From Bacteroidota bacterium (GTDB lineage Bacteria > Bacteroidota > Bacteroidia > Chitinophagales > JADIYW01): 64,000 nt of DNA. The notes under the pieces were generated by a model, which saw nothing but the letters and a program-made list of their open reading frames with translations, was not told the origin of the DNA and did not search any database. The position numbers and the translations under genes are program-made. The DNA lies in NCBI GenBank assembly GCA_016705125.1, contig JADIYW010000003.1:62001-126000 (forward strand). Direction: 5' to 3'. This document shows positions 34,886 through 44,275 of this stretch, piece by piece. Numbering within the stretch: the stretch's first letter is position 1; each line of letters starts with the position of its first letter.

Positions 34886-35917
34886 ATGGGATATAAGTTT
34901 TTAAAAGTTTTTTTTGCTTTACTATGCCTTATTTTATTGGGCTTTTTTGCTTTTTATGGTCTGCTTTTTAAAGACAACATAATAGATAACGAAATAAATA
35001 AAAATCATGAATTTTTTATTTCCACTGGGGCAAATTACCAAGATGTATTGAAAAGCCTCCAAGAAAATCAAATATTATTGAATAAAAAGTCTTTTGATAT
35101 ATTATCAAAAAGACTTAAATATGATCAATTAATAAAACCAGGTAGATTTCTTATCCCAAATAATATGAATAATTGGGATTTGATTCATAAACTTAGGTCT
35201 GGTGATCAAGATGCTGTAAGGGTTACAATTAATAATATTACTTATATAGATGATTTAATTGGAAAAGTTGCAAAAAAACTGGAGTTTGATTCCATCGAGC
35301 TAGCAAATACTATTTATTCAGATTCCTTCTTAAATACTCACAATCTAAATAAAGACAATTTAATTTCTTATTTTATTTCAAATACCTACGAAATTTGGTG
35401 GAATACTTCTGTAACCAGCTTTTTGTCGAAAATGGATAAGGAACACAAAAAATTCTGGAACATTGTAAGATTGGAACAAGCAAGAAAATTAAACTTGTCG
35501 CCTGAGCAGGTAACGACTTTGGCTTCTATTGTTCAGAAGGAATCGAATAAAAAAGATGAGCATAAACGCATTGCCGGTGTTTATATTAATCGATTGAATG
35601 ATAATTGGCCTTTGCAGGCTGACCCAACGGTTAAGTTTGCGCTTCGACAACTTGATTTGAAACGAATTCTTACTGTTCATACCCAATTTGATTCTCCATT
35701 TAATACCTATAGAAATATTGGATTACCTCCAGGACCTATTTGTTTACCTGAAATTTTTGCCATTGATGGTGTCTTAAATACCGAAAAGCATTCCTATTTC
35801 TTTTTTTGTGCAAAGGAAGATTTTTCTGGTTATCATAATTTTGCCACTACTCTTGCAGAACATAACTCGAATGCAACCAAATATCAACAAGCTTTAAATC
35901 AACGAGGAATTAAATAA
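34886..35917 (+). CDS. mltG: Endolytic murein transglycosylase MltG
   Basis: A 343-residue inner-membrane enzyme that cleaves nascent glycan strands near the site of synthesis. A single N-terminal transmembrane segment (residues ~5-28) is followed by a LysM-like subdomain and the YceG core. The catalytic glutamate is in SIVQKESNKKDEHKRIAGVYINRL (near residue 218). The downstream LQADPTVKFAL and SPFNTYRNIGLPPGPICLP motifs are diagnostic. The stop overlaps the next start (TAATG), making mltG the first gene of a three-gene operon. Confidence 0.92.
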   Translation: MGYKFLKVFFALLCLILLGFFAFYGLLFKDNIIDNEINKNHEFFISTGANYQDVLKSLQENQILLNKKSFDILSKRLKYDQLIKPGRFLIPNNMNNWDLIHKLRSGDQDAVRVTINNITYIDDLIGKVAKKLEFDSIELANTIYSDSFLNTHNLNKDNLISYFISNTYEIWWNTSVTSFLSKMDKEHKKFWNIVRLEQARKLNLSPEQVTTLASIVQKESNKKDEHKRIAGVYINRLNDNWPLQADPTVKFALRQLDLKRILTVHTQFDSPFNTYRNIGLPPGPICLPEIFAIDGVLNTEKHSYFFFCAKEDFSGYHNFATTLAEHNSNATKYQQALNQRGIK

Positions 35918-36339
35918 TGTATATTTCTAAGTCAACCATAAGAGTAAAATATGCCGATGTGGATGCAATGGGTGTGGTTTACCATGGGAATTATGCACAG
36001 TTTTTTGAAGCTGGCAGAGCCGAGGCTTTTAGAAATCTTGGTTATACTTACAAAAACTTTGAGGCTGATGGGTTTAGTTTGCCAGTTGTAGAAATGAAAA
36101 CTCGATTTCTAAAACCCGCCAAATACGATGATTTAATTACTATTTCTACCATAATTAAAACCTTTCCATCAAGAAAATTGACCATTTTTACTGAATTATA
36201 TAACGAATTAGGCGAATTAATTACTAATGCTGAAATAAGTTTTATATTTGTAAAAAGTACAAACATGTCTTTAATTAGTGCTCCTGAAAAATTTAAAGCT
36301 ATTTTATTACCCTTCTTTAAAAAATTAGGAGAGGAATGA
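35917..36339 (+). CDS. YbgC/FadM family acyl-CoA thioesterase
   Basis: A 140-residue hot-dog fold thioesterase. The 4-hydroxybenzoyl-CoA thioesterase signature appears as VKYADVDAMGVVYHGNYAQFFEAGR near residues 10-34, with Asp16 as candidate catalytic residue. YbgC-type enzymes hydrolyse acyl-CoAs and in some bacteria associate with phospholipid synthesis or the Tol system. The start overlaps the mltG stop by one base and its stop overlaps the yihY-like start by four (ATGA), so the three are translationally linked. Confidence 0.87.
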   Translation: MYISKSTIRVKYADVDAMGVVYHGNYAQFFEAGRAEAFRNLGYTYKNFEADGFSLPVVEMKTRFLKPAKYDDLITISTIIKTFPSRKLTIFTELYNELGELITNAEISFIFVKSTNMSLISAPEKFKAILLPFFKKLGEE

Positions 36340-37319
36340 TTTTAAATTTTATAAATAAAAAATTAGCCGCGCATCCCAAGTTTCCAATTTTTTATGATTG
36401 GGTAAAAACGTTTACTTTTCCTGGCTTGGAAAAAGTTCCACTTTTTGAAGTTATAAAAGGTTTTAGAGAAGAAATAAAAAATGATGCAATAAATATTCGA
36501 GCAGCATTTATTGCCTATTTTTCAATATTGGCACTATTTCCTTCTATTATTTTCTTTTTTACCCTCATCCCCTATTTCCCAATACCCAATTTAGATAAGG
36601 TGTTGATGAATTTATTAATGGAAGTTATGCCTGAAGGAATATTCTCGGTTTTACAAACTACTATTGAGGATATTGTAAAAATTCAACGTGGTGGCTTGCT
36701 TTCAGTAAATTTTTTACTTGCAATTATCTTTTCTACCAATGGTGTTAACTCAATCATGTCTGCTTTTGATAAAATTAATCATACTTTTAAAAAAAGAACT
36801 TTTTTAGAAAGAAGGTTAGTTGCCATACAAATTACGGCTTTCGTAAGTTTTCAATTATTGTTAGCAATTACACTTTTTGTACTTGGAGAGAATTTTATTA
36901 CATGGTTGCTGAGCTACCTGAAAATTCTCTCAAATTTCACTTTTTATCTATTTAAAGGCATAAAAATTATATTAATAGCATTCTGCTTATTCAATATATT
37001 TGCCATTATTTATTATCTGGCGCCTGCTGTGAAAAAAAAATATAGATACTTTTCTGCCGGTGCTACCTTTTCAACCATTATAGCCTTACTCTTCTCCTAT
37101 GGTTTTTCAGCTTACATAAATTATTTTCATAATTTCAATAAGTTATATGGTTCTATTGGTATTATTATTGTGGTGATGTTGTGGATTTACCTAAATTCCA
37201 TCAATTTACTTTTTGGGTTTGAATTAAATAATAGTATTCATATAAATAAAAATAAAAGAAAGAAAATAAATATTCCAATTCCTACACCTCAGGAAAGCAG
37301 CCAAGATGAGATTGATTAA
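36336..37319 (+). CDS. YihY/BrkB family inner-membrane protein
   Basis: A 327-residue protein with about six transmembrane helices after a soluble N-terminus. Family hallmarks are RAAFIAYFSILALFPSIIFFF, the SVNFLLAIIFSTNGVNSIMSAFDKINHT loop, YYLAPAVKKKYRYFSAGATF and the terminal YGSIGIIIVVMLWIYLNSINLLFG. It is not RNase BN despite older annotations; function is uncertain. It is the third gene of the mltG-ybgC-yihY cluster and overlaps the convergent NUDIX gene by 38 bases. Confidence 0.87.
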   Translation: MILNFINKKLAAHPKFPIFYDWVKTFTFPGLEKVPLFEVIKGFREEIKNDAINIRAAFIAYFSILALFPSIIFFFTLIPYFPIPNLDKVLMNLLMEVMPEGIFSVLQTTIEDIVKIQRGGLLSVNFLLAIIFSTNGVNSIMSAFDKINHTFKKRTFLERRLVAIQITAFVSFQLLLAITLFVLGENFITWLLSYLKILSNFTFYLFKGIKIILIAFCLFNIFAIIYYLAPAVKKKYRYFSAGATFSTIIALLFSYGFSAYINYFHNFNKLYGSIGIIIVVMLWIYLNSINLLFGFELNNSIHINKNKRKKINIPIPTPQESSQDEID

Positions 37320-37830
37320 TTCCTAATTTTTTATTTTCCAGAAACTTATTTATTGCAAAAGTAGAAGAAGAAAAAGCCATTTCGTTCCAAGGGATATCTT
37401 TTACCTCAAACAGTCGAGTTTCGATGCTTTCAACTCCATTGCTATAGATTCCATTTACCAAATTTCCATAGAAATGTATATATACCTGATTTGCTTGTGG
37501 CAAATTATAAACTGCCAAAATTCCTTCTATGTTTACGGCTGCACCCGCCTCTTCCCAAACTTCTCTTTTGGCTCCAATTTCGGCACTTTCACCATCTTCC
37601 AAATATCCTGCGGGTAAATTCCAAAATCCTTTCCTTGGTTCTATTGCTCTTTTGCAAAGTAAAATTTTATCTTCAAAATAGACCAAAGCTCCAACCACTA
37701 ATTTTGGATTTGTGTAGTGAACAGTTTTGCAATTTTCACAATAATATCTCTTTCTATCTTCGCCTTCAATAAGTGAAAAAACTACATTTTTGCCACAATT
37801 AGAACAATATTTTATAGATTGGAAAAACAT
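37282..37830 (-). CDS. NUDIX hydrolase with N-terminal zinc ribbon
   Basis: A 182-residue pyrophosphohydrolase. Four cysteines (9, 12, 31, 34) in CSNC...CENC form a zinc ribbon like that of NudC/YjaD. The Nudix box GX5EX7REUXEEXGU is complete, running from Gly75 through Glu81, Arg89-Glu90, Glu93-Glu94 to Gly96. The substrate is probably a nucleoside-diphosphate derivative such as an ADP-sugar or NADH, as inferred from relatives. It converges on and overlaps the yihY-like gene. Confidence 0.88.
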   Translation of the reverse strand: MFFQSIKYCSNCGKNVVFSLIEGEDRKRYYCENCKTVHYTNPKLVVGALVYFEDKILLCKRAIEPRKGFWNLPAGYLEDGESAEIGAKREVWEEAGAAVNIEGILAVYNLPQANQVYIHFYGNLVNGIYSNGVESIETRLFEVKDIPWNEMAFSSSTFAINKFLENKKLGINQSHLGCFPEV

Positions 37831-37929
37831 TTCACAATATATAATATTATTTGAATTTAACCCAAACTAATTCTTGACACTTTTATTTATAGCAATTTTT
37901 TGCCTACTCTTTAATTCAAGAATTCAGCT

Positions 37930-39003
37930 TTATTTATTAAAAATAATATTATTGGGAGCTATTCCTACACTTAATGAATCTAATTTTAATCCACTTTTTG
38001 AGTATTTTCTTATATTTCCATTTGAAGAAAAATTACCAGCATCTAATCCAAAAATTTCTCCATTATCAGGGTTTACATCTAATCCATAGAAAAATCCTTG
38101 GATTAATGGGCTTGTTGGCAATGATGAAGAATTGATATTCAAAGCATAAATTCCATCTGATTTATTATAATAAATGGTATTTCCATCATTACTTGCAGCC
38201 AATCTAAATACATCATCTGTACTTCCCTTTGGTAAAATTTGAAAGGACTTTTCTACTTTTTGGGTATTTCTATTTATCATTATTAAATTAGCTGGTGTTA
38301 ATCGCTCCACAAAAGGAAAATTTGAATAATCTGGAACACCTTTACAAAGCACCCAAATATTTCCATTGGCATCAAAATCCATATCAACAGGTACATCACC
38401 TACTGTTATTTTCTTAACCTCCAAATCAGTTGATGTATTTATTATACTTACAGTGCTGTCATCGTTACTAAAACCACCACTATTACAAACATAAACCAAA
38501 CTCCCATATCTCAAAATCATTTCTGGACCTTTACCAACTGCTATCGTTTTTACTACTTTTTGACTATCAATATTTACAACCAAAATGGTTCCATCGCCTG
38601 AACCATTTGAGACATAAGCTTTATTTTCAGTTATTGAAACTGCAAATCTTGGATAAGTAAATCCCTCTGTTAAAGTCTTTTTTAATTTAAAACTTTCAGC
38701 ATCTACGATCATCACTTTCTTACTATTATTTACAATTATTAATCCACTATTACCGACTTTTTGGTAATATTGAACAACATCGCCAACATTTAGTCCGCTA
38801 TTTGCGGCTTCGAAAATATTATTGGTAATTTTACTATTTTCTAAAAAAGAAATGGATCCATTGCTGCTTCCGAAAGCCCCTTCATTTGTAATAATTGCTG
38901 ACCCTGATTTTGCAAATCCGCCTAAAGAAATTTCTTCTTCCTTTTTACAAGAAAAGATAAGAATAAAGAACAGGCATCCCAATATTGCATTATTTTTTTT
39001 CAT
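37930..39003 (-). CDS. btuG: YncE/BtuG-like beta-propeller lipoprotein of the B12 uptake locus
   Basis: A 357-residue protein with a lipoprotein signal (LGCLFFILIFSC, Cys19). Repeated propeller blades follow: VMIVDAESFKLKKTL, ILVVNIDSQKVVKTIAVGKGPEM, VSIINTSTDLEVKKITVGDVPVDM, LIMINRNTQKVEKSF and a final KLDSLSVGIAPNNI. In Bacteroides, BtuG is a surface beta-propeller lipoprotein that binds cobalamin with extreme affinity and hands it to BtuB. This gene lies directly downstream of a BtuB-like receptor (14-base overlap) and a cobalamin riboswitch, so the same role is strongly suggested. Assignment rests on fold plus context, not on recognised ligand residues. Confidence 0.75.
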   Translation of the reverse strand: MKKNNAILGCLFFILIFSCKKEEEISLGGFAKSGSAIITNEGAFGSSNGSISFLENSKITNNIFEAANSGLNVGDVVQYYQKVGNSGLIIVNNSKKVMIVDAESFKLKKTLTEGFTYPRFAVSITENKAYVSNGSGDGTILVVNIDSQKVVKTIAVGKGPEMILRYGSLVYVCNSGGFSNDDSTVSIINTSTDLEVKKITVGDVPVDMDFDANGNIWVLCKGVPDYSNFPFVERLTPANLIMINRNTQKVEKSFQILPKGSTDDVFRLAASNDGNTIYYNKSDGIYALNINSSSLPTSPLIQGFFYGLDVNPDNGEIFGLDAGNFSSNGNIRKYSKSGLKLDSLSVGIAPNNIIFNK

Positions 39004-40946
39004 TTTTGTTTTGTTTTAATGATTTATGAATTGAATAATTTAGAGAAAATAAAAATTGTGTTCCTGGCTGCGCGTAGGAACGTATAGATTGAAACTGTGT
39101 ATTCGTTGCATTTAATATTGAAAAATTTGCTCCAATTACATGATTTTTAAAATGCCATTTTCCACCAATATTTATATCCAACTAATAAAAAGCAGCTAAT
39201 TGAAATACTTCATTATTTGAATTGTCTGTAAAACGAGCAGAATTTATCTGATTTGCTATATTCCAATTTATCCATTTCCATCCTCCGGAAAAGTTCAACT
39301 TTAAGATATGAGATGGTTTATAAGGCAAAAAACTACCTTTAATGGAATTGTCAATTATTTTTCTTTAATTATTGAATGGTTATAGCTGTAAATGGTTTCT
39401 AATTCATAATAAAACTTTCGAGAAAAGGTTTTAAATAATTTTAAAGTAAAATCAATACCGCTATGGCTTGTTTTTGTAATATTATCAGGTCTAAAAATTC
39501 CTGAAGTTGGAATCCAAACTATATTATTTCGGATTAAAATTAAATATGGATTTGCTTTAATAAATAAATTATGCTTTTTAAAGTTAAAATTCTTTGCAAT
39601 ATAAAAATCAACAGTCTGACCATTTTCAGGCAATAAATTAATGTTTCCTCCTGGATTCCAATATTTGTCGTTCATGTCGGGCTGTCTGAATTTTTCAGCT
39701 ATAGAAAATGCAAAATAAAATGGATTATCCGCTTTTGTATTTGTAAGGATTGAAGCAGAAAAAAAAGGTCTTCGCAATGTTTTTCTAATTTCTTGTTTTA
39801 TGCCTAATTGAATTTTAATTTTAAATTTGATGACAAAGCGCCATTAAATTCTTTTGGAACGCTTGAATAAGAATTTACATTCGCTTGCTGAAAATTAAGT
39901 AACTGACCAAATGTAAAATTCCACCTAATGGATTTTGGATTTAAGGTAAAAAAGGCAGATTGAAAAAATTGTTTAGATTCTATTATTGAATTTATAAAAT
40001 AAACAGAATCTTCCGGTAAAATTTTATCTGTATAACGCAATTTATCTTGCAAAAAAGCACCTGTAAGCACTAATTCATTTTTTTTAAGTCTTAAATTATA
40101 AACATTTGAAATTCGCAACACTTCATCTTTTTGATTTTTATTACTTGAATCATAGCTACCCATTAAAGAAGGCAACTCCTTGTTTTTTTGCTGAAACCAA
40201 GCCGCTAATTTTATATTTCCTCGAGGGATTGTAAAATTCAGATCTTGCATAAATCCTATATTTTTCATTTTATTATGCAATGCTAATTCTTTGGGAGCAT
40301 TTTCTTTATAAACATCTGAATATTTAAAATCATTTTTTGCAAACTGATAAAATACAGTTGATTTTGATATGATATTTTTATTTTGAAAAATAATATTGCC
40401 AGATTGGGTGTAAAATCCATTGCTTCCAAAACCTGAATTAATTTTAAATATAAAATTTGAGTCCAGAAATTCATCAAAAACATTTTCATTAGTAGTTAAA
40501 TTTAGCATGCCACCAAACGAACTACTATTTAAATTATCTGCTTGATAATCAAGTACAAAATTTATTTTTCCAACAGCTTCAAAAGGAATTAAAGATAAGT
40601 CGGTTGTGCCTACTGTAGGAGAATGAATTGGAACACCATTCCATATCACACCACTTTGGTCGTCGGAAGTGCCTCTTACCGACAGAGTTGTAACACTCCC
40701 CCAACTGCCATACGATTTGATTTGAAGTGGCAATTTTTCTTGCAAAAATTTATTAAAATCTTGATTTCTAGCATTAATATTATCAAATGGCCTATACCTT
40801 TCTACTGCAATTACACATTCTGATAAAATATTTTTATTATTAAAAATGCTGTCAATAGTAGTTTTGACGATGGCAGTATCACTTTGTGCCATCGAATTGT
40901 TCCATAAAAGAAACACTAAGATAATATGTATTACCAGTCTATTCAT
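38990..40946 (-). CDS. btuB: TonB-dependent cobalamin receptor BtuB-like, frameshifted and with an in-frame stop as sequenced
   Basis: An outer-membrane receptor of ~650 residues. After a signal peptide (IHIILVFLLWNNSMAQ) comes the plug domain: SYGSWGSVTTLSVRGTSDDQSGVIWNGVPIHSP and SSFGGMLNLTT. Barrel strands follow to the C-terminal FLFSLNYSIH. The frame breaks at the AAAA run 39813-39816 and the AAAAA run 39358-39362; one added A at each restores continuity. A third defect is different: an in-frame TAG at 39182-39184 between AAFY and LDINIGGKWHF. Either a base is wrong there too, or the gene is truly decaying. The cobalamin riboswitch just upstream identifies the substrate class. Confidence 0.78.
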
Positions 40947-40983
40947 TTGTAAAGTTTCCTCCGAACTTTTTAAATCTCATTTG

Positions 40984-41156
40984 CTTGGGCAGGTCTTCTG
41001 ACTTTCCTGGTAGTTTGACACCTTCCCATACCTAATTTTATTCGGTACAGTGGTTATTGCCAACACCTTTTTTATAGGATCACAGCAGCGGGGACTGTCT
41101 CGGTTTCGCACCGAATTCCCTTTTAAGCACAATTATTCATTGCGCACCAAAGCGAC
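40984..41156 (-). promoter_or_regulatory. Cobalamin (AdoCbl) riboswitch
   Basis: Read on the minus strand the segment contains the B12 aptamer core in order: AAAAGGGAAT, GGTGCGAAACCGAGACAG, the invariant CCCCGCTGCTGTGA, a CCACTG segment, TGGGAAGGTG, and the B12 box GTCAGAAGACCTGCC. P1 can form between GCTTTGG and CCCAAGC at its ends. It ends ~38 bases upstream of the btuB ATG, so B12 binding would shut down expression of btuB and the BtuG-like gene. Confidence 0.95.
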
Positions 41157-41197
41157 GGCAAATATAAATTATTAATTTGTAATTCCTAAAAATAAAT

Positions 41198-41965
41198 TTA
41201 GTCTTCCATGGCATCCAACTTCAATTGGTCTGATGCAGCCTTACCCAAATAATTATCTATCCATTTGTGTGCTAGGCCTAATAAAGGAATTAAAACAATG
41301 GCAGCCATTACTTTATAAATAAAATTAACAGTGCCTATTGCTAAAAAACGACTTAATGGCCAATGTTGTGGCCCAATTACGAATGCTATATAAAGTACAA
41401 CAAAACTATCGATAAACTGAGAAATTATGGTACTTAAAATGGCTCTTAAATAAAAATGCCCCTCGCCTGTCCATTTTTTTATTTTGTAAAAGGTGTAGGC
41501 ATCAATTATTTGACCAATTAAAAAAGCCACCAATGAGCCACAAATAATCCATAAGCCTTGTCCGAAAATGGCAATAAATGCAGCCTGCATATCCGGAACG
41601 CCTTTATCTATATTTACACCAACCCACCATCCAGCTGGAGTAAGTACAATTGCTAAATAAATAATTGCAAAACCATATGATATAAGACATGCCGTTATTA
41701 TAGACAAAAAACGTACACCCTTTCTTCCAAAATATTCATTCAAAATATCCGTTATAGTAAAAACAATTGGCCATAAAATAACGCCACAAGTAAACATCAA
41801 TGAACCCTTTTCTCCAAACAAATTCCAATCTAGCGGTGCCAAACCTAATGTTGGTTCAAGTGAAAAGATTTTAACACCTATCATTTCAGCAATTATTGCA
41901 TTGGCTATAAAAATCATAGCTAATATTATAAATAGTCTGGTTGATTTTTGATTTACTATTTTCAT
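41198..41965 (-). CDS. yhhQ: Queuosine precursor transporter (YhhQ/VUT family)
   Basis: A 255-residue membrane protein with about six helices. The family signature is visible in FTITDILNEYFGRKGVRF near residue 70, with GSLVAFLIGQIIDAYTFYKIKKWT and LSTIISQFIDSFVVLYIAF later. YhhQ members import 7-cyano-7-deazaguanine or 7-aminomethyl-7-deazaguanine for queuosine. It begins nine bases after the GSCFA gene. No preQ1 riboswitch is visible upstream. It ends 41 bases before the B12 riboswitch. Confidence 0.85.
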   Translation of the reverse strand: MKIVNQKSTRLFIILAMIFIANAIIAEMIGVKIFSLEPTLGLAPLDWNLFGEKGSLMFTCGVILWPIVFTITDILNEYFGRKGVRFLSIITACLISYGFAIIYLAIVLTPAGWWVGVNIDKGVPDMQAAFIAIFGQGLWIICGSLVAFLIGQIIDAYTFYKIKKWTGEGHFYLRAILSTIISQFIDSFVVLYIAFVIGPQHWPLSRFLAIGTVNFIYKVMAAIVLIPLLGLAHKWIDNYLGKAASDQLKLDAMED

Positions 41966-41974
41966 GCCTATTTT

Positions 41975-42922
41975 TTAAAAAGGGATATGAGGATATTTTG
42001 TATTAAAATTTTCTATTTTTTTATCCAAACTGAGTAAAAACTTTTTGTGTCCCTCTGAATAGATATTGAATGGTTTATGATTCTTGTCCCTAAATATTTC
42101 ATCTATATTCTTATTTATTTGAATGGTTTCATCATTAAAATAATTTTTTCCAAATTGCTCCCAAATATAATCAATTGCTTGCTCATTTGGGTGAATAAGA
42201 TCTTTGCCAAAAAACCTGTAATCTCTCAACTCATCTATTACAATTTCGTAAGATGGAAAATAAAAAGACTGCTTAAATGTGCCAAGCAATTTGTAAATCA
42301 ACTGAAACAATATGCCTTTACTTACATTATTTTCCATAAATCCATCTTTTATATGTCTTACTGGACTAACCGTTAAAACAATATTTAGTTTAGGATTGAA
42401 AAATTGTAAATCATAAAATAATTGTTTGTATAAATCGTAAAGTTCTTCAGGTTCATATAATTTCTTTACGAATTTATTGGCTTCTACTTTGTGACAATTT
42501 GCAACTGGCGTATATAAAGGTTTGTGCAAATAGGTAAATGCACTGCCAAATGTTATAAAAAGAGTGGATGAATTAATTAAGTGCTGATGGGCAATTTTGA
42601 TTTTCGAATTTATATTTTCCAATACTTCCTCAATATTTACTCCACTAAAAACACTATGGTGATCCCAAGAATGATACATTTCATTATGAAAAAATAAATC
42701 AGCTTCTGTATAGAACTTTAGATTTATTATTCTGTTTAATGAATTTGCAATAGAGTAAGGATTAAATAAAATACCAAATGGATTTAATTCGGTATCAAAT
42801 TTGTAGGTTTGTAATTTATTGCCTAAATTTTCGACAAAACAAGAGCCAATCATTAAAATAGCATCTTTATGAGAAATTTCAAAATCTTGGAAATAAAATG
42901 GAACTTGTGTTCTAAAATCCAT
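41975..42922 (-). CDS. GSCFA domain protein
   Basis: A 315-residue protein named for its motif, here ILMIGSCFVENLGNKL near the N-terminus. Further conserved parts are SWDHHSVFSG, the LFITFGSAFTYLHK block, VLTVSPVRHIKDGF and DLIHPNEQAIDYIWEQFG, consistent with an SGNH/GDSL-like hydrolase arrangement. The precise reaction is unknown. The ATG at 42922 (MDFRTQVPF) is chosen because relatives start there, and a longer frame would run into the divergent neighbour. It is probably co-transcribed with the queuosine precursor transporter gene (nine-base gap). Confidence 0.85.
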   Translation of the reverse strand: MDFRTQVPFYFQDFEISHKDAILMIGSCFVENLGNKLQTYKFDTELNPFGILFNPYSIANSLNRIINLKFYTEADLFFHNEMYHSWDHHSVFSGVNIEEVLENINSKIKIAHQHLINSSTLFITFGSAFTYLHKPLYTPVANCHKVEANKFVKKLYEPEELYDLYKQLFYDLQFFNPKLNIVLTVSPVRHIKDGFMENNVSKGILFQLIYKLLGTFKQSFYFPSYEIVIDELRDYRFFGKDLIHPNEQAIDYIWEQFGKNYFNDETIQINKNIDEIFRDKNHKPFNIYSEGHKKFLLSLDKKIENFNTKYPHIPF

Positions 42923-42947
42923 AATAAAAATAAAAACTAACTGGTTT

Positions 42948-44228
42948 ATGCGAAATTGGCTCAAAAATACCTTATTTTTTATATTTTGTTTAATTAATAT
43001 TATTGATTTATCGGCATTTGATTTTGAGGTTTTTGAAAATAAAATCTATAATTCAAATATAAAAACGGTTCAATTTTATCCAAAAGGATATAATTTGGCA
43101 GCTCCAATTACGCTGTTAGGTTCCTCTGAAAAACTGGTTTTAGGTTTTGACGATTTTTCAAATGAACTTAAAGACTATTTTTATACCGTAATTCAGTGTG
43201 ATTATGAATGGAAAGCAACAACTTTATATTTTAATGAATACATAGAAGGATATAATGAGGGAAGTTTGCGTGATTATGATTTTTCGGCAGGAACAAAGCA
43301 AAAGTTTATTCATTACAAATTAGAATTTCCTAATTTGGATATGACTATAAAAAAATCAGGCAATTACGCATTGGTTGCTTATGAAGGAAGACCCGAAAAT
43401 GTCCTTTTTGTTCAGCGTTTTATGGTATATGAAAATGGGGTTCAAATTGATGCCTCCGTAAATACCCCAAGAATGGTGGGTGCGGATAATTTTCAACAGA
43501 TTCAGTTTTCAATCAATCATAAAGGATTTCCAATCGAAAATGCATATCAGGAAATCAAAACCACTGTAATGCAAAATGACAGAATTGATAATGCAAAAAT
43601 TGGGGTTCAACCATTATTTATTAGGGAAAACGAATTGCTTTTTAATCAAAATAATGACTTAGTCTTTTTGGCTGGAAAAGAATTTCGTGAATTCGACACC
43701 AGGACTATTCGATTTAAAGGAGAAGGCGTCACTACATTGGAACTAACTGACACAAGTAATGTATTTTATTTAATTCCATATCCAATACGTTCAACCTTAT
43801 CGTATCAGCAAGATCGAGATTTAAATGGAAAGTATTATATCGATATTCAGGAAAGATGGCGAGATGATTATGAGGCCGATTATGCTACAGTAAAATTTCT
43901 TCTTCCTATGGAATTACCCGTGGGTAATGGTGATATTTATATTTATGGAACATTCAATAATTGGCAGTTAGGTGCAGAAAATAGGATGGTTTATAGAGAG
44001 GACTTTGGTGGATATGTTGGAGAATTATACTTAAAGCAGGGTTTTTATAATTACGAATATATATTTGTTGATGATAAAAAAGAAATTATTGATCATAGTA
44101 TGACAGAAGGGAATTATTATAATACCGAAAATGACTATACAATATTAGTTTATTATAGACCGTTTACTGAACGTTATGATAGGCTTATTGGTGTGAAATT
44201 TTTAAATAGTATTACCGATCGTTTTTAA
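42948..44228 (+). CDS. DUF5103 / type IX secretion system plug-domain protein
   Basis: A 426-residue exported protein with signal region NTLFFIFCLINIIDLSAF. The N-terminal part contains VQFYPKGYNLAAPITLLGSSEKLVLGFDD and the conserved YTVIQCDYEWKAT block. The middle holds VNTPRMVGADNFQQIQFSINHKGFPI. The C-terminal part includes DIYIYGTFNNWQLGAENRMVYR, an early-set/glycogen-binding-like module. DUF5103 proteins correspond to the Plug component that closes the SprA translocon of the type IX system, so the organism probably has T9SS. It is divergent from the GSCFA gene, 25 bases away. Confidence 0.85.
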   Translation: MRNWLKNTLFFIFCLINIIDLSAFDFEVFENKIYNSNIKTVQFYPKGYNLAAPITLLGSSEKLVLGFDDFSNELKDYFYTVIQCDYEWKATTLYFNEYIEGYNEGSLRDYDFSAGTKQKFIHYKLEFPNLDMTIKKSGNYALVAYEGRPENVLFVQRFMVYENGVQIDASVNTPRMVGADNFQQIQFSINHKGFPIENAYQEIKTTVMQNDRIDNAKIGVQPLFIRENELLFNQNNDLVFLAGKEFREFDTRTIRFKGEGVTTLELTDTSNVFYLIPYPIRSTLSYQQDRDLNGKYYIDIQERWRDDYEADYATVKFLLPMELPVGNGDIYIYGTFNNWQLGAENRMVYREDFGGYVGELYLKQGFYNYEYIFVDDKKEIIDHSMTEGNYYNTENDYTILVYYRPFTERYDRLIGVKFLNSITDRF

Positions 44229-44275
44229 TTAGATATTTTTTTTCGATTTTTACCTGATTATTTAAAAAGGATTGA

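Noticed and set aside
41157..41197. PreQ1 or other riboswitch upstream of the queuosine precursor transporter
   Set aside because: The only aptamer-like sequence lies downstream of that gene and is an unambiguous B12 riboswitch serving btuB. The transporter's own upstream gap is nine bases.
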